Origin: Planctomycetota bacterium
GTDB lineage: Bacteria > Planctomycetota > Phycisphaerae > UBA1845 > UTPLA1
NCBI GenBank assembly: GCA_016712275.1
Contig: JADJRI010000043.1
Location: forward strand, 1-36,588
Length of the DNA: 36,588 bases
Reading direction: 5' to 3'
Part shown: positions 15,431 to 23,798 of the stretch, in pieces
Layout: every line of letters begins with the position of its first letter
How positions within the stretch are numbered: position 1 is the first letter of the stretch
The notes under the pieces: generated by a model
The model's database searches: none
What the model saw: the letters and a program-made list of their open reading frames with translations, nothing else
Told to the model about the DNA's origin: nothing
Translations under genes and position numbers: made by a program

Positions 15431-17371
15431 ATGAACACCACAAATTCACGCAAGCGGCTTTCTATTGCTCTTTTTGGATGCACCGCAGGGGCATTGATAT
15501 TGGCGGCGGCTTTTGATGCGCGGGCCGAAGACCCGGCAAAGACCGACGCTTTGCGCCGCGATATTCGGAAGGCGTATCGATCGGCCGACTACAAGAAAGC
15601 GCTGAAGGCCGCGACGCAGTTGCACGAACTCAATCCGGATGAGCCGACACCCATGTACAACATGGCTTGCATGCACGCGAGGCTCGGCGAAAAGGACAAG
15701 GCCTATACCTGGCTCGAACGCTCGGTCGAGGCCGGATACGGCGATGCCGACCATCTGTATGGCGACGCGGATTTCAAACAACTTTGGGGCGAGGAGCGAT
15801 TTCGCAATATTGTGAAGTCCATTCGCGAACGCGCGAATACCGGGGACAAGGCTGATAAAAAAGTAACGGCGACAGACAAGCCCAAAAAGCCGAAACCCGA
15901 CAACGTCATTGAAATTCCAAAGGTGCCCAATCTCACTCCCCGAGAGCATCAGCAAAAGCAGCAGGAACTGACGCGCGAGTTGATTGAAGTCGCGCCCAAG
16001 GGCGAACACAAGAAGGCCCTCGGCCTCGCGCTCGAAGCGCTGGCCCACGCAAAGGCATTGGAGAAGGCTGTCGGCGAACGGGCGGCTCCCACCGTTTCGC
16101 TTTGCCATTACAACGTCGCGTGCATGCTCTCGCTTCTCAAGAAATCCGACGAGGCATTTGCCCAACTCAACACCGCCGTTGATGTCGGCGGCTGGCCGTT
16201 CGATGAAATGCTGCAACAGATGGCGGGGGATTCCGATCTCACCAATATTCGAAAAGACCCCCGCTATGACGCGGTGATTCGACGGCTTAAGGGCGAAAAG
16301 CCCGCACAAGAAGCAAAAAAGCCCGATCCCAAGACAAGCAAAGAAGGACCATCGGCAGAGAAAGCGAAACGAGATGCAAGTTCGATGACGGCCGACGAGC
16401 GTGCGGCGCGAATCGAGGAACTGGTGCCCCTGCTGATGAAGGCATCGCAGCAAGGCAAACTCAAGGAGGCACTCGACTATGCACTGGAGGCGGTTTCACT
16501 CGATGACAGCGCTCTCACCAACTACAACGCGGCCTGCATGTACTCCCTGAATAAGGAAACCGACAAGGCATTCGAACACCTGTTCAAGGCGTTCGATCAG
16601 GGCGGCCTCCGTGGAAATCCTGTTCAGCAACTGAAAAATGATACGGATCTGAACAACCTCCACGGCGACGCCCGCTGGAAGAAGGCGATGGGCGTCGCCC
16701 AGAAAATGCTGGACGAAAAAAACGCGTTGCCCAAGGACATTCATGTGGATTTTCAGTATGAAGTGACGCTGCCGCCCAGGTACGATTCGTCCAAGCCCGC
16801 GCCCCTCGTGGTCGCGCTACATCATTATCATGGCAACATGAATACAACGATGGAACGCTGGAAGGAACCCGCGGCAAACGTGGGTGCCATCCTGCTGACC
16901 CCACAGGGCACCTATGAGGCGGGCGAAAGCAGCGGCCTGTTTCAATGGGGCGACGATCTGAGTGAAATTGAAGCGAACGTCATGAAGGCCATTAACGAAG
17001 TCATGGACAAACATCGCATAGACGACCGGCATGTCGCCATCGTCGGCTTCAGCCAGGGCGCGGCGGCGGCCCTGGGCGTGATGGCAAGGAATCCAGATGC
17101 GTTTTGCGGCGTGGTCTCCGTTGCCGGCTACTTCAAGCCCGAATCGCAGTCCGTGTTTGCCGACGATGATCTGAAGGGCCGGCATATATACTTCATGGTC
17201 GGCGCGGAGGACAATTCGCAACTCATTCAAACGAACCGCCGGGCGGTCGATCTTTTCTCCAAAGCGGGAGCCGCTGCAAACCTTGTCGTCTTTGACGGCA
17301 TCGGTCACGGATTTCCAGATAAATCAGTCGAGGAGCAGACCAAAGCACTGCGATTTGTTCTGGGTTCCTAA
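15431..17371 (+). CDS. Exported TPR protein with C-terminal phospholipase/carboxylesterase domain
   Basis: A 646-residue protein. Start ATG 15431 has AGGAGG 7 bases upstream. The signal peptide ends near FDARAEDP. Three TPR-like blocks of the 'end-of-group' type follow, each with a YN-x-A-C-M core (YNMACMHARLGEKDKAY, YNVACMLSLLKKSDEAF, YNAACMYSLNKETDKAF), joined by Lys/Pro-rich linkers. The C-terminal 180 or so residues are an alpha/beta hydrolase: PLVVALHHYHGN (oxyanion), VGFSQGAAAALG with nucleophile Ser541, MVGAEDNSQ with a likely catalytic Asp, and GIGHGFPD with His626. It resembles phospholipase/carboxylesterase (PF02230-like) or poly-ester depolymerase-like proteins. Probably periplasmic; substrate unknown. 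Confidence 0.85.
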   Translation: MNTTNSRKRLSIALFGCTAGALILAAAFDARAEDPAKTDALRRDIRKAYRSADYKKALKAATQLHELNPDEPTPMYNMACMHARLGEKDKAYTWLERSVEAGYGDADHLYGDADFKQLWGEERFRNIVKSIRERANTGDKADKKVTATDKPKKPKPDNVIEIPKVPNLTPREHQQKQQELTRELIEVAPKGEHKKALGLALEALAHAKALEKAVGERAAPTVSLCHYNVACMLSLLKKSDEAFAQLNTAVDVGGWPFDEMLQQMAGDSDLTNIRKDPRYDAVIRRLKGEKPAQEAKKPDPKTSKEGPSAEKAKRDASSMTADERAARIEELVPLLMKASQQGKLKEALDYALEAVSLDDSALTNYNAACMYSLNKETDKAFEHLFKAFDQGGLRGNPVQQLKNDTDLNNLHGDARWKKAMGVAQKMLDEKNALPKDIHVDFQYEVTLPPRYDSSKPAPLVVALHHYHGNMNTTMERWKEPAANVGAILLTPQGTYEAGESSGLFQWGDDLSEIEANVMKAINEVMDKHRIDDRHVAIVGFSQGAAAALGVMARNPDAFCGVVSVAGYFKPESQSVFADDDLKGRHIYFMVGAEDNSQLIQTNRRAVDLFSKAGAAANLVVFDGIGHGFPDKSVEEQTKALRFVLGS

Positions 17372-17415
17372 TTGAATAATTCGTGATTTACCTACAGACG
17401 GAATTGCACCCGTTC

Positions 17416-17424
17416 TGTTACAAT
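17416..17424 (+). promoter_or_regulatory. Possible extended -10 promoter
   Basis: TGTTACAAT combines an extended-10 TGn with TACAAT. It lies about 108 bases before the ORF at 17532. No clear -35 is present, which is tolerated for extended -10 promoters. Confidence 0.3.
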
Positions 17425-17531
17425 GGCCGGGCTGAAGGCTCAGGTCGCAAGAACCGATGCTCCTGTTGCGACGTTCTATGCACGGGCATTGCGGCCTTGC
17501 TGTTATCAGACCCATGCCTTGGGAAGGTTAG

Positions 17532-17894
17532 ATGAGAATTCGACACAGCAGATCAACTCAACTCGGGCCGGCTATTCGCCGGTTGGGGTATATCTGTTTT
17601 GTTGTGGTTTTCACCGTTGCCGGCGCTCCAAATCTGTCCATGTCCGGTCTTGTGTCAAGTGCCGGCACCGAACACGACGCCAAGCCTCCGATCTCCGAAG
17701 AAGAAATCCGAATCGAACATGCCATTCCCGAATCAAACCGCTGCCGCATAAACCGGCTGCATTTTTCGAGCTGCCCCTCGGTTGTCTCTTCACACACGCC
17801 GCAGAGCGGTACCCGCCTGCTCACTCTTCTCGATTTGTCGCCGCGCCGCGTCCTCGACAAGTTAAACGGCATCGGCACTTTTCTTTTGTGTTGA
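17532..17894 (+). CDS. Doubtful small exported protein
   Basis: A 120-residue frame that starts ATG 17532 with GAAGG a few bases upstream. It begins MRIRHSRSTQLGPAIRRLGYICFVVVFTVAGAP, a plausible signal peptide, followed by an acidic stretch (KPPISEEEIRIEHAIPE). After about residue 65 the composition looks less protein-like. The overlapping frame that runs to 18013 stays open longer, so a one-base shift near 17.70-17.74 kb could join the signal to a longer product; I cannot prove this. No family recognised. Confidence 0.35.
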   Translation: MRIRHSRSTQLGPAIRRLGYICFVVVFTVAGAPNLSMSGLVSSAGTEHDAKPPISEEEIRIEHAIPESNRCRINRLHFSSCPSVVSSHTPQSGTRLLTLLDLSPRRVLDKLNGIGTFLLC

Positions 17895-18126
17895 TCCACG
17901 CCGAACCCCCTTTCTTGGTCATTTCCGCCTCGATTGTGGCCATTCTCTGGATGAGAAACCCGTCGAAGGAGTGGATTTGTCGCCCGTACACCCAATTTTT
18001 TGTTTATAAATAAGTCGAGAATTTCGCTCGAACGCACGGCAACTTGGTTTGCCGTCGATTATCGTTCCCTATCGAGCGCACTCTTGGCCCTTAATTCCAT
18101 CGATTGATTATGGAGAGGGGTTTTCC

Positions 18127-18801
18127 ATGCAGAAACTCGTCAACGGCATACACAACTTTCAAAGCGAGATTTTCGGCACGCAGCGCCAATTGTTCGAGCG
18201 CCTTGCCAAGGGGCAGGACCCCATCGCTCTTTTCATCACGTGTTCAGACTCACGCATCAATCCGAATCTTATTACCCAAACCGAACCCGGCGATTTGTTC
18301 ATCATGCGCAACGCCGGAAACATTATCCCGCCTTACGGCGCGGCCATGAGCAGCGGCGAGGCGGCGACCATCGAATTCGCCGTCGCCGAGCTCAAGGTGC
18401 GCGACATCATCATCTGCGGCCATTCACATTGCGGAGCGATGAAAGCCATTCTGAATATTGACAAGTTGGGCGACTTGCCGGCCATGAAGCAATGGCTGAC
18501 CTATGCCGAAGCCACGCGCCGAATCATGCGCGAAAAGTATCCTCATATCGTGGGCGATGATCTTCTCACCGCCACAGTTGAAGAAAACGTGATCGTGCAA
18601 TTGGAGAGCCTTCGTACGCATCCGGCAGTGGCCGCGGCACTTTCCGCCGGACACATCAATCTCCATGGGTGGGTCTACAAGATCGACACGGGCGACGTGT
18701 TTGGATTCGACCCAACGGAAGGACAATACCTTCCGCTGGGCGAAAAGCCGCCGACCGCCGCATACCCGGCCGTACGTTTGAGGCCGGAAACCGTGATCTA
18801 G
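18127..18801 (+). CDS. Beta-class carbonic anhydrase
   Basis: A 224-residue zinc enzyme that interconverts CO2 and bicarbonate. Start ATG 18127 has GGAGAGGGG (18112-18120) upstream; the frame opens earlier but without a ribosome site. Zinc ligands are Cys39 (in CSDSRI, with the Asp41-Arg43 dyad), His99 and Cys102 (GHSHCGAM). RNAGNIIPP at about 61-69 and the C-terminal HGWVYKIDTGDVF are family-typical. The SulP transporter gene starts 41 bases downstream. CA-SulP pairs are known in bacteria and usually mean bicarbonate uptake linked to hydration of CO2. Cytosolic. Confidence 0.95.
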   Translation: MQKLVNGIHNFQSEIFGTQRQLFERLAKGQDPIALFITCSDSRINPNLITQTEPGDLFIMRNAGNIIPPYGAAMSSGEAATIEFAVAELKVRDIIICGHSHCGAMKAILNIDKLGDLPAMKQWLTYAEATRRIMREKYPHIVGDDLLTATVEENVIVQLESLRTHPAVAAALSAGHINLHGWVYKIDTGDVFGFDPTEGQYLPLGEKPPTAAYPAVRLRPETVI

Positions 18802-18842
18802 TCTTTGCACGAGTCAACCATCTTCAATTGGGATAATGAGAT

Positions 18843-20474
18843 ATGAATGCTCCAGCGCTTTCGGCCGCCCCCAAGGCGGGCGGCTTTGATTTACGTCGCG
18901 AGTTTCTCGCGTCCATTGTTGTGTTTCTCGTTGCCCTGCCCCTGTGCATGGGTATTGCCATTGCATCGGGCATGCCCCCGGCGGCCGGACTGATTACCGG
19001 AATTGTCGGCGGAATTCTTGTCGGCGCGCTGTCCGGCGCGCCGCTGCAAGTCAGCGGACCGGCTGCGGGACTGTCGGTCATGGTCTTTGAAATCGTGCAG
19101 CGTCAAGGCGTTGCGGTAATGGCGATGGCCGTGCTGATTGGCGGTGCAATCCAATTGACTGCCGGGCTTCTCAAATTCGGCCAGTGGTTCCGCGCCGTGT
19201 CTCCGGCCGTCATCCGTGGCATGCTAACGGGCATCGGCATTCTGATTTTTGCCAGCCAATTTCACGTGATGGTCGATGATGCGCCACGAAGCTCAGGTCT
19301 TCAGAACATCCTGACCATTCCGGAGTCGATCAAGAAAGGCATCACGCCCAGCGACGATTCCAACCATCACTGGGCGGCGATCATCGGAATCATCACGATA
19401 CTCAGCATTATCGTGTGGAAGGCACTTTCGAAGACCAGACTACGGCTCATTCCAGGCCCGCTGATTGCCGTGGTTTTGGGTACCCTGCTGACGGTCGGTT
19501 ATGGCCTTTCGATCAAGACGGTTTCAATTCCGGAAGATTTCCTTAAGGAAATCAGGCCGTCATTTGCCCACCTTGGTCTTCTGATCGATGGTCAGGTCAT
19601 TCTAGCCGGTCTGGCCATTGCATTTGTCGCCAGCGCCGAAACGCTGCTGTGTGCAACGGCGGTCGACAAATTGCACACCGGGCCTCGCACCAAGTATGAC
19701 AAAGAGCTGGCCGCACAAGGTGTCGGCAACATGATCTGCGGACTCTTCGGCGCGCTGCCCATGACCGGCGTCATCGTCCGCAGCGCCGCCAACGTCGAGG
19801 CCGGCGCGAAAACGCGGATTTCCGCCATCTTACACGGCATTTGGCTGCTTATGTTCGTGGCCGCGCTGCCGTTTGTGCTTAACAAGATTCCAATGGCCTG
19901 TCTCGCGGCCATCCTCGTGTACACAGGATATAAGCTGATCGACATCAAGGCATTCAAGGACCTGTCGAAATACGGCCGAAGCGAAGTGGCAATCTTTGTT
20001 GTCACGGTGGCCATGATCGTTGTCGCGGACCTGCTGACCGGCGTATTGATCGGCGTTGGAATTTCCGCCGCGAAACTGCTCTACACCTTCTCCCACCTTG
20101 AGGTTCAATTCGAGGACAAGCCCGATCAGAATCGATCGGTGCTTCGCCTGCGCGGCGCGGCCACCTTTATCCGATTGCCTCAACTGGCGGCGGCACTGGA
20201 TCGGATCGCTCCCTCGCGCGAGCTTCATGTTCATTTCGACCGACTCGACTATGTCGATCATGCGTGCCTCGATTTGCTTATCAACTGGGAAAGGCAGCAT
20301 GAATCCACCGGTGGACGGCTGGTGGTCGACTGGAGCGATCTCACGGCGAAGTTCCACCGTGCCGGAAATGGAAATGGCAAGCCCGAATCCAAGAGTGCGT
20401 CGCTCGCGGTAAGCGCCGTCACGGTGGATGACATGGATGCGACGTCGCAGGCGGGAATGGCAACGCGCGGTTAG
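18843..20474 (+). CDS. SulP-family anion transporter with C-terminal STAS domain, probably bicarbonate-linked
   Basis: A 543-residue polytopic membrane protein of the SulP/SLC26 family. The first segment (REFLASIVVFLVALPLCMGIAIASGMPPAAGLITGIVGGILVGALSG) is the family hallmark with the Pro-rich TM1-TM3 region, followed by APLQVSGPAAGLSVMVF. Later helices include AGLAIAFVASAETLLCATAVDKLH and GALPMTGVIVRSAANVEAGAKTR, also typical. Residues about 440-520 form a STAS domain (VLRLRGAATFIRLPQLAAALDRI...LHVHFDRLDYVDHACLDLLINW). Because carbonic anhydrase lies just upstream, bicarbonate (BicA-like) is the likelier substrate than sulphate, but this is inference. The C-terminal tail is low complexity. 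Confidence 0.9.
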   Translation: MNAPALSAAPKAGGFDLRREFLASIVVFLVALPLCMGIAIASGMPPAAGLITGIVGGILVGALSGAPLQVSGPAAGLSVMVFEIVQRQGVAVMAMAVLIGGAIQLTAGLLKFGQWFRAVSPAVIRGMLTGIGILIFASQFHVMVDDAPRSSGLQNILTIPESIKKGITPSDDSNHHWAAIIGIITILSIIVWKALSKTRLRLIPGPLIAVVLGTLLTVGYGLSIKTVSIPEDFLKEIRPSFAHLGLLIDGQVILAGLAIAFVASAETLLCATAVDKLHTGPRTKYDKELAAQGVGNMICGLFGALPMTGVIVRSAANVEAGAKTRISAILHGIWLLMFVAALPFVLNKIPMACLAAILVYTGYKLIDIKAFKDLSKYGRSEVAIFVVTVAMIVVADLLTGVLIGVGISAAKLLYTFSHLEVQFEDKPDQNRSVLRLRGAATFIRLPQLAAALDRIAPSRELHVHFDRLDYVDHACLDLLINWERQHESTGGRLVVDWSDLTAKFHRAGNGNGKPESKSASLAVSAVTVDDMDATSQAGMATRG

Positions 20475-20506
20475 CGCTTTGCACGGCACCGGCTACACTG
20501 GTCCGC

Positions 20507-21562
20507 GTGGATCTGATCTCGATCGACATCGACCGTGAATTTGTCACACTCGGCAAGTGGGACGGCCGGCTCGCAGCCGTGATGCGCCGCCCCGTTTGCC
20601 CGCCGGCGCAAGGGTGGATTGATTGGGTGCGGCGACTCGGCGCCGCCGATCGACTCGAAGCCGTCTTTCGTTGTACACATCCCGACTTGATCGACAGTTG
20701 CTCACGTGAAGTCGTCGCAAACATCGCGGGCAACGCGGGATGCCGTTGGCTTCGTTTTCTTTCGAATGCGCCCATTTCGGATGCGGGCCTCGCGGCCGCA
20801 CGCTATCTGGCAAATCGAACGCGATGGACGAAGGTTATCAGCATCGAATTGTGCGGCCGTCTGGTTCGAATGGGGGGCCAGGATCGGCGCGGACGCATTC
20901 ACAGATTTGTCGAGCGGCAGCTATCTTCGAATGAGAATCCCGAGTCGCCGGCAATCATTGAAATCGCGAGAGAACAGTTGTGTCCGAGCTTGCCGAACGA
21001 AATCGCAGAGCGCAGTAAAGCACGCGCCGAGGAAAGCAACATCGGCCTCATCTGCCTGGGTGACGACGCGCCGCGTTGGGGACTGATCGTTGCCGGCAAA
21101 CTGGGGATAGCCAATTTGATGATACCTCCCAACGCCGACGCCTGGTCGGCGCTGGGCATGATGATTGCGCCGATTGAGCAATGTTTTACTCGCGAGTTGG
21201 GCGGAATTTCGCTGGGCGCGATCGAGTTGCGAACCGCCTTTGCAGTGCTGATGGACGAGGCCTTCGAACGCGTGACCCGTGAGGGCTACGATCTCGACGA
21301 CGCGGAGTCTCGGCGGATGGTCGCTTTCTCGGCGGACGGCGATGCGCAGGCGGTGCAGATCGAATTCGAGTGCCTGCTGGATGCCAAGCGCCGACAACAT
21401 GAATGGAATGAAGCACTGCAAACACGCTTTGTTGACGCGTCCGATTCAGGCGGCATGCGATTTAAAGGATTGAAATCACTGCAGGTCAGTGTGACTATTT
21501 TCCCGCCCACGCCCAACTGGCCGATCGATGTCGCATCGCCGCTTATCCGCGATTCAGAATGA
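20507..21562 (+). CDS. Reduced hydantoinase A/oxoprolinase-like protein
   Basis: A 351-residue protein starting at GTG 20507 (weak ribosome site), 32 bases after the SulP gene. The segment GLICLGDDAPRWGLIVAGKLGIANLMIPPNADAWSALGMMIAPI follows the hydantoinase-A/oxoprolinase C-terminal pattern (GG-x-x-P-x-x-A-x-x-x-A-x-x-LGI-x-x-x-x-x-P-x-x-A-x-x-x-SALG). The N-terminus MDLISIDIDREFVTLG may be a remnant of the usual IDIGGTFTD phosphate loop, but the Gly-Gly-Thr is missing, and the whole protein is about half the usual length. It therefore may not hydrolyse ATP. The 3' end overlaps the convergent hutI gene by 20 bases. Role unknown; assignment is by remote pattern only. Confidence 0.55.
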   Translation: MDLISIDIDREFVTLGKWDGRLAAVMRRPVCPPAQGWIDWVRRLGAADRLEAVFRCTHPDLIDSCSREVVANIAGNAGCRWLRFLSNAPISDAGLAAARYLANRTRWTKVISIELCGRLVRMGGQDRRGRIHRFVERQLSSNENPESPAIIEIAREQLCPSLPNEIAERSKARAEESNIGLICLGDDAPRWGLIVAGKLGIANLMIPPNADAWSALGMMIAPIEQCFTRELGGISLGAIELRTAFAVLMDEAFERVTREGYDLDDAESRRMVAFSADGDAQAVQIEFECLLDAKRRQHEWNEALQTRFVDASDSGGMRFKGLKSLQVSVTIFPPTPNWPIDVASPLIRDSE

Positions 21563-22799
21563 CCTTGCCGTCCTTGATGACTTTGGCAACAGGATTTACG
21601 CCCACGCGATACACCCACGCGTTCACGTTCGGAATATCGAGAACGAGCAGGTCGGCCCGATGGCCGACGGCGATCGAGCCGACTTGGTCCGCGCGCCGTA
21701 ACACCGCTGCGGCGTTCGCGGTGCAGGCGACGAGGCACTCCATCGGCGTCATGCGCAGCATCGTGGCCGCGATCGACATGACCAGGGGCAGCGATTCGAT
21801 CATGCATGAGCCTGGGTTGCAGTCCGTCGCCAGTGCGAGCGGAAGGCCCGACGCGATCATTTTTCGGGCCGGCGCGGTTTCGCTGTGCAGAAAAAACGAG
21901 CAGCCGGGCAATACGACGGGAATCGTGTTCGAGTCCAGTAGTGCCGCAATTGTGGCATCATCCACGTATTCGAGATGATCGGCCGATGCCGCGCCAAGCC
22001 CGACGGCCATTCGGGTGGCGCCGGTGAAGGTAATCTGCTCTGAGTGAATCTTCGGAATAAGTCCGAAACCGCGGCATTTTTCGAGAAAACGCTGCGACTG
22101 TTCAACCGTAAATGCGCCGCGCTCGCAAAAGACATCTGCAAATTCCGCCAGCTTTTCATCTCGAAGCTGTGCGAGAAGCGATTCGCTCGTGATGGAATCG
22201 AGATACTCTTCCGCCCGATTTTCAAATTCCGGCGGCACCGTGTGCGCGCCGAGGTAGGTGGGCACGAGGTCGATGGGCAACTCCGTTGCCAGCACATGCA
22301 CGGCTCGCAGCATCTTGAGCTCATCATCCGGCGAAAGGCCGTAACCTGATTTGATTTCGACGGTGGTCGCACCCCATTCGATCATCCGCTGCAATCGCGG
22401 CCGAGACGCGGCCACGAGTTGATCGACCGTCGCCGCACGCACGGCCCGCATCGTGTTTCGGATGCCGCCGCCGGACTCCAGAATCTCGATGTAATTCGCA
22501 CCCTCGATTTTCCTGACGAATTCATCCTCGCGCGAACCGGCAAACACCGCGTGGGTATGACAATCAATCAGACCGGGCACGACCGTGCCGCCGCATGCGT
22601 CGATGGCCTCATCAAACGGCCCCGAGGGAGCGTCTTTTCGCTTGCCGAAATAGTTAATTCGGCCACCCTCAACAACAATCGCCGCATCGGCGATTAACTC
22701 AGGAGATTTCATTTCAACACCGCGCACGGGCCCCATGGGCACGACAACAAGTTGCGCGATGTTGTGAATCAGCGACTTCCGCCGGTTCGATTCATTCAT
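21543..22799 (-). CDS. hutI: Imidazolonepropionase
   Basis: A 418-residue metal-dependent amidohydrolase that opens 4-imidazolone-5-propionate to N-formimino-L-glutamate in histidine degradation. Start ATG (22799-22797) overlaps the stop of the upstream acetyltransferase by 8 bases (ATGAATGA), so translation is coupled. The signature is GLIDCHTHAVFAGSREDEF with metal ligands His81 and His83 and Arg90; VEIKSGYGL, YLGAHTVPPEF, KIHSEQ and ATDCNPGSC (late metal Asp) follow in order. Length matches the family. No hutH, hutU or hutG lies nearby, and the operon partners are not histidine genes, so either the pathway is dispersed or the enzyme has been recruited to another amidohydrolase job. Confidence 0.93.
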   Translation of the reverse strand: MNESNRRKSLIHNIAQLVVVPMGPVRGVEMKSPELIADAAIVVEGGRINYFGKRKDAPSGPFDEAIDACGGTVVPGLIDCHTHAVFAGSREDEFVRKIEGANYIEILESGGGIRNTMRAVRAATVDQLVAASRPRLQRMIEWGATTVEIKSGYGLSPDDELKMLRAVHVLATELPIDLVPTYLGAHTVPPEFENRAEEYLDSITSESLLAQLRDEKLAEFADVFCERGAFTVEQSQRFLEKCRGFGLIPKIHSEQITFTGATRMAVGLGAASADHLEYVDDATIAALLDSNTIPVVLPGCSFFLHSETAPARKMIASGLPLALATDCNPGSCMIESLPLVMSIAATMLRMTPMECLVACTANAAAVLRRADQVGSIAVGHRADLLVLDIPNVNAWVYRVGVNPVAKVIKDGKVILNRG

Positions 22800-23262
22800 C
22801 GTCCTGACTCTCGCCATCACCCAGCAGCTTCTCAAAAATGATCAGATTGTCATGCCGATCGGGATCCCATCGCACGCCCACAAAATTGAAATCCATGGCG
22901 ATGGCCATGTGCAGAATCGCACGATGCGAATTGTGGCATTCCATTCGCAAATATCGATAGCCGTGCTCCGCGGCCCAGGCGCACTGGGCTTCATGAATCT
23001 GCGCCGCGATGCCGCTGCGCCGAACATCCGGATGAACGCCCAGCAGCCAGCCGAAAAAAACCGTCGGCTTCAGCTCAAAACCGGTGGAGAAGGCCACCGG
23101 CCGGCCATCCAGATTGGCAACGTGCAGCAGCGGGTTGTATCGGCCGAGCAATCGACGGCGGAAGAATTCCAGCGTGCGCGGCGGGCGAAACATTTCGTTA
23201 TACAGATCGGTGATGAGCGGTAATTCGCCCGGACCGACGATCACGACTTCTGCATCTGACAT
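22792..23262 (-). CDS. GNAT-family N-acetyltransferase
   Basis: A 156-residue acetyltransferase. Start ATG (23262-23260) has GAGG about 9 bases upstream. The acetyl-CoA loop is visible in LLGVHPDVRRSGIAAQIHEAQCAWA (R-R-x-G-I-A), followed by the beta-strand and helix YRYLRMECHNSHRAILHMAIAMDFNFVGVRWDPDRHD. The substrate is not known. It sits between another GNAT gene (59 bases upstream) and hutI (overlap), within the kamA/ATP-grasp run. It may acetylate an amine of the product made upstream. Confidence 0.82.
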   Translation of the reverse strand: MSDAEVVIVGPGELPLITDLYNEMFRPPRTLEFFRRRLLGRYNPLLHVANLDGRPVAFSTGFELKPTVFFGWLLGVHPDVRRSGIAAQIHEAQCAWAAEHGYRYLRMECHNSHRAILHMAIAMDFNFVGVRWDPDRHDNLIIFEKLLGDGESQDDE

Positions 23263-23321
23263 GGCGGCAATCCTCAATTTCTAGGGTTATTTTCAAGGAA
23301 GGACCGCGCCCATGCAAGCGA

Positions 23322-23798
23322 TCAGTCGAGTTGTCTGCAAAAAACGGCCTTGCCGTCGCCATCGGCATAAAAATCAGGAAGCTCCGCCACCTTCGCATAG
23401 CCGCATCGCTCATAAAAATGGCGTGTCGGAGCATACTGATCGCGCGTGGATGTCTCGATGTAAACGCGCCGGCCGCCCGACTCGCGAACGGCCTCCTCGA
23501 CGCGCATCATCAAATCGCGGCCGATGCCTCGACCACGGCACTCCTGCTCCACCACGATCCAATAAAGATCGAAACTGGACAGCGTGCAGGGAATGAGCCC
23601 AAAGCAGGCATATCCGAGCGGCCGGCCCTCCTCCTCGGCGAATACAAACGAATAACCCGATGCGGCCCCCTTCCGCAGCGCTTCTTCGACCAACTCAACC
23701 GCGACCGGAATTTCGTCGAGGCGAAAAAAGCCGGACGAAGCGACCATCCGCCGCACATGCTGCTCGTCACCCGGCCGCACATCGCATCGAAAGTTCAT
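23322..23798 (-). CDS. GNAT-family N-acetyltransferase
   Basis: A 158-residue acetyltransferase that starts at ATG 23798, which overlaps the stop of the upstream ATP-grasp gene (ATGA). Core features are LSSFDLYWIVVEQECRGRGIGRDLMMRVEE (R-G-R-G-I-G, acetyl-CoA pyrophosphate loop) and RHFYERCGYAKVAELPDFYADGDGKAVF, the usual C-terminal FYE-x-x-GY motif. The substrate is unknown. An AblB-like role (acetylation of beta-lysine) is a natural hypothesis because a lysine 2,3-aminomutase gene lies in the same cluster, but GNAT sequences alone do not show this. Confidence 0.85.
   Translation of the reverse strand: MNFRCDVRPGDEQHVRRMVASSGFFRLDEIPVAVELVEEALRKGAASGYSFVFAEEEGRPLGYACFGLIPCTLSSFDLYWIVVEQECRGRGIGRDLMMRVEEAVRESGGRRVYIETSTRDQYAPTRHFYERCGYAKVAELPDFYADGDGKAVFCRQLD

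Larger units (their letters stand above)
17372..18126. other. Long region of about 755 bases with only one doubtful ORF
   Basis: Between the TPR/esterase gene and carbonic anhydrase. It holds a possible extended -10 element (17416-17424), the doubtful ORF 17532-17894 and an AT-rich stretch near 18000. No RNA gene or terminator was recognised. Confidence 0.4.

Noticed and set aside
21543..22799. A histidine-utilisation operon
   Set aside because: Only hutI is present; the co-directional neighbours are not hut genes.
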